Source: an uncultured Arthrobacter sp. (GTDB lineage Bacteria; Actinomycetota; Actinomycetes; Actinomycetales; Micrococcaceae). From it: DNA of 64,000 nucleotides. Position numbers and translations under genes: made by a program. The stretch lies in assembly GCF_902805515.1 (NCBI RefSeq), contig NZ_CADCTE010000121.1, positions 1-64,000 on the forward strand. The letters run 5' to 3'. This document shows, piece after piece, positions 43,504-51,055 of this stretch. The notes below the pieces were generated by a model. That model worked only from the letters and a program-made list of their open reading frames with translations, made no database searches and was not told the origin of the DNA. Position 1 is the stretch's first letter. The number at the start of each line of letters is the position of its first letter.

Positions 43504-43510
43504 CACGCTC

Positions 43511-43538
43511 GGGGGACGGCCCGGGCTGGCCGTCCCCC
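43511..43538 (+). terminator. Strong hairpin after second binding-protein gene
   Basis: GGGGGACGGCC (43511-43521) pairs perfectly with GGCCGTCCCCC (43528-43538) around CGGGCT, eight bases after the stop. It may partly terminate, or protect upstream mRNA, before the glycohydrolase gene. Confidence 0.65.
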
Positions 43539-43567
43539 CGGGCTGCCTCCCGGGCCCCGCACCCGCA

Positions 43568-43617
43568 CTCCCCACCTGAACTCCCCACCTGAACTCCCCA
43601 CCGATCCGCCACCTGAA
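43568..43617 (+). repeat. 13-bp tandem repeats upstream of glycohydrolase gene
   Basis: CTCCCCACCTGAA occurs at 43568-43580 and 43581-43593, begins a third time at 43594-43602, and a degenerate copy (CCGCCACCTGAA) ends at 43617. The array ends 31 bases before the glycohydrolase start codon. It contains no clear start or ribosome site. Confidence 0.75.
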
Positions 43618-43648
43618 TCCGCACCCCTGACCAGCAACGAGGAAAACC

Positions 43649-44950
43649 ATGCACGACGTACTCGATCCCCGCGACATCATTCCCGACGAGGCCGAACAGC
43701 TGGCGCACTCCGGCTACGCCGTCGGAGACCTCGAACACCAGGCACGGGAAGCGGCGCAGGCCTCCGACCTGCCACGCCTTGCCGCCATCGGGCAGGCCCT
43801 CGCAGGTCTGCAGCGCGACCCGGACTGGACCTACGACGAGCCCGGGGACGAGGCTGTCCTGCTCGAACTGGCCGGCCGGGTGGAAAAGACGGCCTACGAG
43901 CCATCGGAACTTCCCGGCAGGATCCGCGGAGCCTGGCTCGGCCGGGCCGTGGGCAACACCATGGGCAAGCCGATCGAAGGGTTGACCCGCGGCGAGGTCG
44001 AGACGTACCTGCGGGCCGCCGGCCAGTGGCCCCAGACCGGCTTCGTCCGGCTGCTCGACCCGCTGCCGGCCGGGGTGGGCCGGCTCCACCCGTCGGCCGC
44101 GACGGCCTCGGAGGGGAACTTCACCGAGGTGCCGCGCGATGACGACATCGACTGGACCATCCTCGGGCTGAACCTGCTCGAAACCCACGGGCGCGGCCTC
44201 ACCACCGACCACATCGCCGCGGAGTGGCTGGGCCGGCTTCCGTTCACCCAGATCTACACGGCCGAACGCGCCGCCTACCGTAACCTGATCGCCGGTCTGC
44301 AGGCTCCGGCCACCGCCACCGAGGCCAATCCCTACCGGGAGTGGATCGGCGCGCTCATCCGGGGGGATATCTTCGGCTACGTGAACCCCGGGGACCCGGC
44401 GGAGGCCGCGCGCCTGGCCCTGGTCGACGCCCGTCTGAGCCACACCGCCAACGGCGCCTACGGGGAGATGTGGGCCGCCGCCCTCCTGGCGGCCGCCTTC
44501 ACCACCGACTCGGCACGGGAGGCCCTGGGCACCGCGCTGCGCGTTGTCCCCGACCGCTCCCGGCTGGCCGAGGCCCTCCGCGGGGTCCTCGAGCTCTTCG
44601 ACGGCGGCGCGTCCTCCGAGGAGGCCCTGGACTGGGTGGACGAGACGCTCGGCCAGTACAGCTGGGTCCACACCATCCACAACGCCGCCCTGATCTCGAT
44701 CGGCCTGCTGTGGGGCAGCGACTTCGCCGGCGCCGTGGCCACCGCGATCTCCGGCGGGCGCGACACCGACTCCACCGCGGCCACCGTGGGCAGCGCCTAC
44801 GGTGCCCTGCACGGGGACCGGGCGGTTCCGGCCGAACTCGTGGGCGCCACGCACGAACACGTACGCAGCGACGTGCGCGGCTACGACCACATCACCATCG
44901 ACGAACTCGCCGAGCGCACCCTGCGGCTGGTCCCCGGTCGGGCCGGCTAG
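43649..44950 (+). CDS. ADP-ribosylglycohydrolase-fold protein
   Basis: A 433-residue enzyme of the ADP-ribosylglycohydrolase (ARH/DraG) family, which cleaves N- or O-glycosidic bonds of ADP-ribose. Both metal-binding motifs are present: RDDDIDWT (about residues 163-170) and GGRDTDSTAATVG (about 370). The core begins at RIRGAWLGRAVGNTMGKPIEG; about 90 residues precede it, including a helical EAAQASDLPRLAAIGQAL that is not part of the minimal ARH domain. AACGAGGA precedes the ATG. As the last gene of a sugar-uptake cluster it more likely hydrolyses an imported glycoside than modifies proteins. Confidence 0.9.
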   Translation: MHDVLDPRDIIPDEAEQLAHSGYAVGDLEHQAREAAQASDLPRLAAIGQALAGLQRDPDWTYDEPGDEAVLLELAGRVEKTAYEPSELPGRIRGAWLGRAVGNTMGKPIEGLTRGEVETYLRAAGQWPQTGFVRLLDPLPAGVGRLHPSAATASEGNFTEVPRDDDIDWTILGLNLLETHGRGLTTDHIAAEWLGRLPFTQIYTAERAAYRNLIAGLQAPATATEANPYREWIGALIRGDIFGYVNPGDPAEAARLALVDARLSHTANGAYGEMWAAALLAAAFTTDSAREALGTALRVVPDRSRLAEALRGVLELFDGGASSEEALDWVDETLGQYSWVHTIHNAALISIGLLWGSDFAGAVATAISGGRDTDSTAATVGSAYGALHGDRAVPAELVGATHEHVRSDVRGYDHITIDELAERTLRLVPGRAG

Positions 44951-44971
44951 GGCAGCGGGCCCAGGCCCGGC

Positions 44972-45008
44972 GCGTCCGCGGCATCCCCTTCGGGGGAGCC
45001 GCGGACGC
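44972..45008 (+). terminator. Strong terminator ending the sugar cluster
   Basis: GCGTCCGCGGC (44972-44982) pairs with GCCGCGGACGC (44998-45008), and inside it TCCCC pairs with GGGGA around a TTCG tetraloop, with one bulged A. It starts 21 bases after the glycohydrolase stop. Confidence 0.85.
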
Positions 45009-45118
45009 ACGGTCTGCCCGGCCGGGCGCCCGGCACCTCGGGCCGGGCGGCATTAAGGCAACGCCCAGCATGATGGCCTACGGTTGGAGGCTGAACCCAC
45101 CGTCCAGCGAGGAAACCC

Positions 45119-45763
45119 ATGACGAACTCCCTGCCGTTCTGGCAAAAACGGCTGCTGCTCATCCTGGCCGGGGTGGCCGCGCTGGCCCTGATGGGCCTGG
45201 TTTTCACCGCCGGGCGCGTGTCCGCCGGGCAGGACCACCCGAACGGTGCCAGCGCCGACGCCGGCTTCGCCCGCGACATGCAGGTCCACCATGCGCAGGC
45301 CGTGGAGATGTCCCTGCTGATCCGCGACCGCAGCGCCGACGAGGACCTGCGGTCCGTCGCTTACGACATCGCCCTCACCCAGCAGCACCAGATCGGCCAG
45401 ATGTACGCCTGGCTCGAGGAATGGGGCCTGCCCCAGAGCAGCTCCGCGCCCGCGATGGCGTGGCTTGACTCCTCCGCCGGCCACCACGGCGGGCAGGACG
45501 GCGCCTCCGCGCATACCGCCGGAGCGCTCATGCCGGGGATGGCCACCCCGGAGCAGCTCGCGGAGCTGAAGTCGTCCTCCGGCGTCGAGGCCGAACGCCT
45601 CTTCCTTGAACTCATGATCGACCACCACACCGCCGGCGCCGAGATGGCCGAGGCCGGTGCGGAACTGGCCGAGACCGCCCGGGTGCGCTCCCTGGCCACC
45701 AAGATGGCCACGGCGCAGCAGGCCGAAATCGGCGCCCTGCAGGACCTGCTTGACCGGCGTTAG
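45119..45763 (+). CDS. DUF305 domain protein
   Basis: A 214-residue envelope protein with one N-terminal membrane segment (about residues 11-33). It carries the two DUF305 ferritin-like halves: DMQVHHAQAVEMSLLI and LMIDHHTAGAEMAEAG, each with a conserved histidine pair and methionine, likely metal-binding. DUF305 proteins such as CopM bind copper in cyanobacteria; here that is only an analogy. Between the halves lies a histidine/glycine-rich SAGHHGGQDG. GAGGAAA precedes the ATG. A DUF3105 gene follows 81 bases downstream; the two families often occur together. Confidence 0.92.
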   Translation: MTNSLPFWQKRLLLILAGVAALALMGLVFTAGRVSAGQDHPNGASADAGFARDMQVHHAQAVEMSLLIRDRSADEDLRSVAYDIALTQQHQIGQMYAWLEEWGLPQSSSAPAMAWLDSSAGHHGGQDGASAHTAGALMPGMATPEQLAELKSSSGVEAERLFLELMIDHHTAGAEMAEAGAELAETARVRSLATKMATAQQAEIGALQDLLDRR

Positions 45764-45844
45764 CCGGCACCGGCGGTAGATTGGACTACAGCCGGTGCGC
45801 CCGCGCAGGGCGCTCCCCATCCCGCCACGAAGGACAGATCACCG

Positions 45845-46483
45845 TTGAACAAGAAGAGAGCCCAGCAGAACTCGGACCGCCAGGCACGGCTTGCCGCCAT
45901 CCAGGCCCAGCAGCGGGCCAGTGAACGCAAGCGCAGCGCTCTGATTTTCGGCGGCATCGGCGCTGTCATCCTCGCGATCATCATCGCGGTGACCCTGGTG
46001 ATCGTCAACCAGGTCCAGGCCAATAACGCCGCCAGGGAGGCCGCTGCCAAGCCGATCGAGGGCGTGGCGACCTTCGAGGACCTGGGCCGGGAGCACACCG
46101 AGGAGGAGGTCACGTACGAGCAGTCGCCTCCGGTCGGTGGGGATCACAGCCCCATCTGGCTCAACTGCGGCGTGTACACCGAGCCGGTGCCCGACACGAA
46201 CGCCGTCCACTCCCTTGAGCACGGCGCCGTCTGGATCAGCTACCAGCCCGGGTTGGACCAGGCCGAGATCGATGCACTCACCGACCTCGTCGGCACCCGC
46301 AGCTACGTGGTCCTGAGCCCGCACGAGGACCAGGAATCCCCGATCGCGGCCAGCGCCTGGGGCCTGCAGCTCGAGGTCGACTCCGCCGACGATCCCCGCC
46401 TGGCGGCATTCATGGAGAAGTACATCCAGGGCGAGCAGACCCCGGAGCCCGGTGCCTCCTGCTCCGGCGGCATCACCCCGTAA
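45845..46483 (+). CDS. DUF3105 membrane protein
   Basis: A 212-residue protein: a basic cytoplasmic start rich in Gln, Arg and Lys (about residues 1-30), one membrane helix (33-56), and an extracytoplasmic DUF3105 domain with YEQSPPVGGDHSPIWLNCGVY, HSLEHGAVWISYQPGL and ending in two-cysteine EPGASCSGG. The conserved histidines and cysteines suggest metal or redox chemistry. The start is TTG at 45845 with GAAGGAC upstream; a TAGATT box near 45776 may be its own -10. It is paired with the DUF305 gene. Confidence 0.9.
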   Translation: MNKKRAQQNSDRQARLAAIQAQQRASERKRSALIFGGIGAVILAIIIAVTLVIVNQVQANNAAREAAAKPIEGVATFEDLGREHTEEEVTYEQSPPVGGDHSPIWLNCGVYTEPVPDTNAVHSLEHGAVWISYQPGLDQAEIDALTDLVGTRSYVVLSPHEDQESPIAASAWGLQLEVDSADDPRLAAFMEKYIQGEQTPEPGASCSGGITP

Positions 46484-46539
46484 CGGCACCTCATAGGAAC
46501 AGCCCAGCAGTAAGAGCACAGAGTAGTAGCAGGACAGAG

Positions 46540-46572
46540 AACGGCGGGCCCGGTACAACCGGGCCCGCCGTT
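46540..46572. terminator. Bidirectional terminator between DUF3105 gene and prfC
   Basis: AACGGCGGGCCCGGT (46540-46554) pairs without mismatch with ACCGGGCCCGCCGTT (46558-46572). T- and A-rich edges lie on both sides, and it stands between convergent genes. Confidence 0.85.
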
Positions 46573-46614
46573 TCGTTCAAAGCCGTTCTGCTTGGAGCCG
46601 TTCTCGATGGCGGC

Positions 46615-48225
46615 CTAGTCGATCGCGGCACCGATCGGTTCGAGGACCACGCCCGGGTAGTCCTTGCGGAAGTGCCCGACCTTCCACTTGTCGCCGAAGA
46701 CGGCGATGATTTCGCCGTCGGCGCGGTGCAGGATCTCCCCGCCCCGGAACGTCTCCGGGACGCCGGTGCTCCCGGGGGCCACGGCCATGGCCAGGGTGTA
46801 GGACAGATTGTCGAGCGAGGTGGGCGCGTTGAACTCCGTGCCGAGCCGCTGCGCGGCGACCTCGAACTGCAGCGCGCCCACCGCGGCCAGCACCGGGGCC
46901 TGGTCGCCGCGCAGGTCCGAGCGCAGCACCTGGACGACGCCCTCGTGCTCGAGCTGCTCGATCCCGCGCCGGAACTGCTTGTACCGGCCGGGATCCTTGG
47001 CCCGGGCGACGGCGAACAGCTCGGGGGAGAACCGGGGGATGTCGGGGAACCGCACGGGTTCCTCGGCGAAGAGGCTGTCCCCGACGCGCAGGCTGGTGGC
47101 GTTGACCAGCCCGACGACATCGCCCGGCCAGGCGGTGTCGACGACCTCGCGGCTGCGGCCCAGGACGCGGTGGGCGTACTTGGTGGCGAAGGGCTTGCCG
47201 GTGCGCTGGTTGGTGATGACCATGCCGCGTTCGAAGCTGCCGGAGCAGATCCGCAGGTAGGCGATATGGTCGCGGTGGGAGCTGTCCTGGCCGGCCTGGA
47301 CCTTGAAGACGAAGCCGGAGAACGGGGATTCCAGCCGGCGGGGCTCATCGCTGAGCGTCTCCCGCGGCGAGGGCGCCGGACCAAGGTCGACGAGGGTGTC
47401 GAGCAGCTGGGAGACGCCGAAGTTCTTCGCGGCGGCGGCGAACAGGACAGGGGTCTGCCGGGCCGCAGCGAACTCGGCGGCGTCGAAGGCGCCGTTCGAG
47501 GATTCGACGAGCCCGGCCTCCTCCTCGGCATCGACCCAGCGCGCCGCCTCGATGGGCTCGAGCTCCGCCGGCCGCACCTCGGTCTCCGTCGCCGCCTGGG
47601 CACCGCCGTCCACGGCCTCGAGCCGGAACGCCCGCTTGCCCGGAATGTCGAGCAGCCCGTGGAAGTCCCCGGCGATCCCCGCGGGCCAGGTCAGCGGCAC
47701 CGGCGTCATCCCGGTCCGCTCGCCGATGTCGTCGATCAGGCCGAGCGCGTCGAGGCCGGGGCGGTCCCACTTGTTGATCACCGTGATGATGGGGATGTTC
47801 CGGGCCTTGCAGACGGCCAGCAGCTTCACCGTCTGCGGCTCGAAGCCCTTGGCGGCGTCGATGAGCATCACGGCGGAGTCGACGGCGGCGAGCACCCGGT
47901 AGGTGTCCTCGGAGAAGTCCGCGTGGCCGGGGGTGTCGACGACGTTGAGGATCGTGTCCCGGTACGTCAGCTGAAGTGCGGCCGAGCTGATCGAAATTCC
48001 ACGCTCCTGCTCGATGCCCATCCAGTCGGAGACCGTGGCGTGGCGGCTGGACTTGCCGTGGGTGACCCCGGCGTCCTGGATGGCGCGGGCCAGCAGGGCC
48101 AGGGCCTCGGTCAGGGTCGACTTGCCGGCGTCGGGGTGGGAGATCACGGCGAAGGTGCGGCGCCGGGAGGCTTCACGCCGGACGGCCGCGGGATCGGTGA
48201 GGGGGGATTCGGTAAGAACTGGCAC
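46615..48225 (-). CDS. prfC: Peptide chain release factor 3
   Basis: A 536-residue translational GTPase that recycles RF1 and RF2 after termination. G1 is SHPDAGKST (29-37), the switch region contains GIEQERGISISSAA, G3 is VDTPGHADFSEDT, and G4 is NKWDRPG. Domains II and III follow (FSGFVFKVQAGQ and the C-terminal GAPTSLDNL-like region here FNAPTSLDNLSY). The start is GTG at 48225; GGAGT lies directly before it, and a GACAAT box five bases further up suggests a near-leaderless transcript. It is monocistronic and faces a strong shared terminator. Confidence 0.96.
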   Translation of the reverse strand: MPVLTESPLTDPAAVRREASRRRTFAVISHPDAGKSTLTEALALLARAIQDAGVTHGKSSRHATVSDWMGIEQERGISISSAALQLTYRDTILNVVDTPGHADFSEDTYRVLAAVDSAVMLIDAAKGFEPQTVKLLAVCKARNIPIITVINKWDRPGLDALGLIDDIGERTGMTPVPLTWPAGIAGDFHGLLDIPGKRAFRLEAVDGGAQAATETEVRPAELEPIEAARWVDAEEEAGLVESSNGAFDAAEFAAARQTPVLFAAAAKNFGVSQLLDTLVDLGPAPSPRETLSDEPRRLESPFSGFVFKVQAGQDSSHRDHIAYLRICSGSFERGMVITNQRTGKPFATKYAHRVLGRSREVVDTAWPGDVVGLVNATSLRVGDSLFAEEPVRFPDIPRFSPELFAVARAKDPGRYKQFRRGIEQLEHEGVVQVLRSDLRGDQAPVLAAVGALQFEVAAQRLGTEFNAPTSLDNLSYTLAMAVAPGSTGVPETFRGGEILHRADGEIIAVFGDKWKVGHFRKDYPGVVLEPIGAAID

Positions 48226-48287
48226 ACTCCATTGTCGCTGATCCGCTGTCCGTGCCCCGCCGGGGCCGGCAGGGCACGGGGTGTGGA

Positions 48288-48317
48288 CCGCCGGGCGGGG
48301 CAGTGCCCGCCCGGCGG
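48288..48317 (-). terminator. Terminator after DHA2 transporter gene
   Basis: CCGCCGGGCGGG (48288-48299) pairs perfectly with CCCGCCCGGCGG (48306-48317), 21 bases beyond the transporter stop on the minus strand. Confidence 0.65.
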
Positions 48318-48337
48318 ACCGCTTAGGAGGAACCCGG

Positions 48338-49891
48338 TCAGCGCGCGGTGGTCGGGCGCAGGGACCACCAGCCGAGCCCGGCGGCCAGCACCATGAGCAC
48401 GGCCCCGATCCCGGAGGTGAGGATCACTCCGCTGTCGAAGGCGGAGAAGGCCGACTCGAGCAGCACGGCGGCATTCGCCGCCGGCAGCTGGGCCGCGGTG
48501 TTGACCGCCCCGCCCAGGGTCTCGGTGGCCTCGGCCACCTGCCCGGAGCTCAGCCCGGCCGGCAGGCTCAGGTGGGCCTGGTAGGAGGCGAGCAGGATGC
48601 TGCCGAGAACCGCGGTGCCGAATACCGAACCGACCTCGTAGGCGGTCTCCGAGACCGCCGAGGCCGCTCCGGCCTTCGCCGGGGGAACGGTGGAGAGGAT
48701 CAGGTCGTTCGAGACGGTCTCCGAGGCCCCGACGCCGATGCCCAGCAGGATGAACGCGAACAGCAGGGCCATGGCGGACTCGCCCGTGAAGGCGACGAAG
48801 GCATACGCGGCGGCGGAGAACCCGAGCGACACCGGGACCACGATGTGCGGCGGGACCCGCTTCACCACGGGCACGACCGCGAAGCCGGCGGCGATGGTCA
48901 TCAGGAGCCCGGGCAGCAGGATCACTCCGGCTTCAAGCGGGCTGTAGCCCAGGATGAGCTGCAGGTGCTGCGAGACGAAGTAGAGGAAGCCCACCAGGGA
49001 GAAGATGGCCAGCAGGTTCACCAGCACGGCGCCGGTGAAGGCGCGCACGGTGAACAGCCGCACGTCAAGCATCGGCCCGGGCCGGCGCAGCTGCCGGCGC
49101 ACGAACACGACGCCGGCGGTGAGCCCGACGACGACTGCGGAGATCGCCACCGGGTTGGGGCCCTCCATGGCGAAGTCCTTGATGGCGTAGACGACCGGAA
49201 GCATCGCAGCGACCGAGAGCCCGATGCTCAGGATGTCGACACGCCCCGGATTCGGATCCCGGGACTCGGGGACGAAGATCGGGGTGAGGATGAGCATCAG
49301 CACCAGGACGGGCACGGCCAGGAGGAAGACCGAGCCCCACCAGAAGTGCTCAAGCAGCGCGCCACCGAGCAGGGGGCCCAGGGCGGCCCCGGCGGAGAAC
49401 CCCGCGGCCCACACGGCGATGGCGATGCGGCGCTGGTCGCGGTCGGTGAAGATGTTGCGGATCAGGGAAAGCGTGGAGGGCATCAGCATCGCGCCGAAGA
49501 TTCCGAGGCCGACCCGGGCTCCGACGAGGAACCCGGCGCTCGGGGCGAAGGCTGCGGCAATGGAGAAGGCGGCGAAGCCCCAGGCGCCGATGATGAGCAG
49601 GCGGCGGCGGCCGAAGCGATCACCGAGGCTGCCCATGGCCACGAGGAGTCCGGCCAGCACGAGCGGGTAGCTGTCGATGATCCACAGCTGGGTCGCTCCG
49701 CTGGTGGCGAACGCGAGGGAGATGGCGGGAATGGCGAAACTGAGCACCGTGTTGTCCACCGCTACCAGCAGCACGGGGAGCATCAGGACAGCGAGGGAGA
49801 TCCAACCCCTCACCCCTGTGCGGGTGGAGGCCGGTGACAGCACTGAGCTCACCCCGGCCGGGGACGCGGAAGTGGAGATGGACGAAGTCAT
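48338..49891 (-). CDS. MFS drug transporter, DHA2 family (14 helices)
   Basis: A 517-residue proton-driven multidrug exporter of the EmrB/QacA type, with about 14 hydrophobic helices. The DHA2 motif LLVAVDNTVLSFAIPAI is in helix 1, motif A is GSLGDRFGRRRLL, and motif C-like sequence is GFSAGAALGPLLGG. ATG at 49891 is preferred: a near-perfect promoter (-35 TTGCAC, -10 TATAGT) ends at 49901, putting the start of transcription within a few bases of this codon, whereas ATG at 49900 would lie upstream of it. It is divergent from a TetR gene whose product is its likely repressor. Confidence 0.93.
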   Translation of the reverse strand: MTSSISTSASPAGVSSVLSPASTRTGVRGWISLAVLMLPVLLVAVDNTVLSFAIPAISLAFATSGATQLWIIDSYPLVLAGLLVAMGSLGDRFGRRRLLIIGAWGFAAFSIAAAFAPSAGFLVGARVGLGIFGAMLMPSTLSLIRNIFTDRDQRRIAIAVWAAGFSAGAALGPLLGGALLEHFWWGSVFLLAVPVLVLMLILTPIFVPESRDPNPGRVDILSIGLSVAAMLPVVYAIKDFAMEGPNPVAISAVVVGLTAGVVFVRRQLRRPGPMLDVRLFTVRAFTGAVLVNLLAIFSLVGFLYFVSQHLQLILGYSPLEAGVILLPGLLMTIAAGFAVVPVVKRVPPHIVVPVSLGFSAAAYAFVAFTGESAMALLFAFILLGIGVGASETVSNDLILSTVPPAKAGAASAVSETAYEVGSVFGTAVLGSILLASYQAHLSLPAGLSSGQVAEATETLGGAVNTAAQLPAANAAVLLESAFSAFDSGVILTSGIGAVLMVLAAGLGWWSLRPTTAR

Positions 49892-49900
49892 ACCGAGCAT

Positions 49901-49926
49901 ACTATACCGTCCAGCCGGTACAGTGC
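49901..49926. promoter_or_regulatory. TetR-type operator over the transporter promoter
   Basis: ACTATACCG (49901-49909) and CGGTACAGT (49916-49924) form an inverted repeat matching at eight of nine positions around TCCAGC. Read on the minus strand, the same bases contain -35 TTGCAC (49927-49922), a 16-base spacer and -10 TATAGT (49906-49901). Repressor binding here would exclude polymerase from the transporter promoter and could also affect the TetR gene. Confidence 0.75.
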
Positions 49927-49953
49927 AACTTTAGTGACCCCTATCATGGAGGA

Positions 49954-50517
49954 ATGCCAAGTTCACGAGAACGCATCCTCGACAGCTTCGAAGACACCCT
50001 GATCCGCGACGGGGAACGGGCTGCCACCATGGAGGCCGTAGCGGCGGCCGCCGAGGTCTCCAAGGGCGGCCTGCTGTACCACTTCCCGGCCAAGGAAGCC
50101 CTCGTCGAGGCCCTCGCCGAACGGCTGCTGGCCCTGGTCGAGAAGGACCGGGAGCAGATGACGGCCGACCCGGAGGGCCCCGGCCGCTACTACGTGCGGA
50201 CCTCGGTCTATGAGGACAGCCCGCTGGACCGGGCGCTCGTCTCCATGGCGCGGCTGGCGCAGCAGGGCCACCCGGTGGCCCGGCGGACGCTCTCGCGCAT
50301 TCAGGAGCTGTGGCTGACCACCCTCGAGGACCGGCTGGGGGACCGTACGGCGGCCCTGGCCATCAAGCTCCTCGGTGACGGGCTCTACTACGAGGCGGCG
50401 TTCTTCCGCGGCGAGGGCGCTGCGGGCCCCAGTGAGAAGGACCTTGAACGGGTCCTTTCGGTGGTTGACCTGATCGTGCTCAACCACTGCATCCCGCGGG
50501 GTGCCGCTGATGTTTAA
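49954..50517 (+). CDS. TetR family transcriptional repressor
   Basis: A 187-residue repressor. The N-terminal helix-turn-helix spans about residues 8-48 (ATMEAVAAAAEVSKGGLLYHFPAKEALVEAL); the C-terminal helical domain would bind the inducing drug. GGAGG is four bases before the ATG at 49954. It is divergent from the DHA2 exporter with a dyad between them, so it probably controls the exporter and itself. Its last eight bases overlap the mscL start. Confidence 0.93.
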   Translation: MPSSRERILDSFEDTLIRDGERAATMEAVAAAAEVSKGGLLYHFPAKEALVEALAERLLALVEKDREQMTADPEGPGRYYVRTSVYEDSPLDRALVSMARLAQQGHPVARRTLSRIQELWLTTLEDRLGDRTAALAIKLLGDGLYYEAAFFRGEGAAGPSEKDLERVLSVVDLIVLNHCIPRGAADV

Positions 50518-50932
50518 GGGCTTCCGAAACTTCATCCTGCGCGGAAATGTCGTCGAACTGGCCACCGCCGTCGTCATCGGTTCGGCCTTCACGGCCCTGG
50601 TCGGGTCCGTCACGGACAACCTGCTGCGGCCGCTGATCGCCGCCGCCGGCGGAGGAGTGAGCGCCGAGGGGTTCGGATTCCGCATCTGGCCGGGCAACCC
50701 CGAGACCTTCGTGGACCTCGGCGCGGTGTTCACCGCCGCCGTAACCTTCCTGATCACGGCCGCGGTCGTCTACTTCGGCGTCGTGCTTCCCATGAACCGG
50801 ATCAACGCCCATGCCCGGGCGCGGACGGCCGCCGCGGAGTCGGAGGAGCAACCAGTCCCCGTGGACACGGCGCTGCTGACCGAGATGCGGGACCTGCTCC
50901 GCCAGCTCGCCGAATCCACCGGCAGGAACTGA
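50510..50932 (+). CDS. mscL: Large-conductance mechanosensitive channel
   Basis: A 140-residue membrane channel that opens on hypo-osmotic shock. The N-terminus MFKGFRNFILRGNVVELATAVVIG is the diagnostic first helix; a periplasmic loop with EGFGFRIWPGNPETFVDLG and a second helix follow, then a cytoplasmic helix (TALLTEMRDLLRQL). ATG at 50510 is favoured over GTG at 50501 by alignment with other MscL starts. It overlaps the TetR gene by eight bases, implying coupled translation with a regulator unrelated in function. A terminator follows. Confidence 0.95.
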   Translation: MFKGFRNFILRGNVVELATAVVIGSAFTALVGSVTDNLLRPLIAAAGGGVSAEGFGFRIWPGNPETFVDLGAVFTAAVTFLITAAVVYFGVVLPMNRINAHARARTAAAESEEQPVPVDTALLTEMRDLLRQLAESTGRN

Positions 50933-50933
50933 A

Positions 50934-50965
50934 AAAGGGCCGGCGCCCAAAGGCGCCGGCCCTTT
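50934..50965 (+). terminator. Terminator after mscL
   Basis: AAAGGGCCGGCGCC (50934-50947) pairs perfectly with GGCGCCGGCCCTTT (50952-50965) around CAAA, directly after the mscL stop. Confidence 0.85.
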
Positions 50966-51055
50966 CGGGATCAGCTGCTGCGCCGCCCCTCCCGGGTCAG
51001 CCAGCGGGATGTACCCGACCTGCGGCCGGGTGCCGGGCGCAGCCGGGGCGGCCCG

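Noticed and set aside
43568-43617. CRISPR-like array
   Set aside because: The repeats are 13 bases, directly adjacent with no spacers, and there are no cas genes.
46672-49837. Long plus-strand frames opposite prfC and the DHA2 transporter
   Set aside because: They mirror the codon bias of the minus-strand genes, as is common at high GC, and show no domain.
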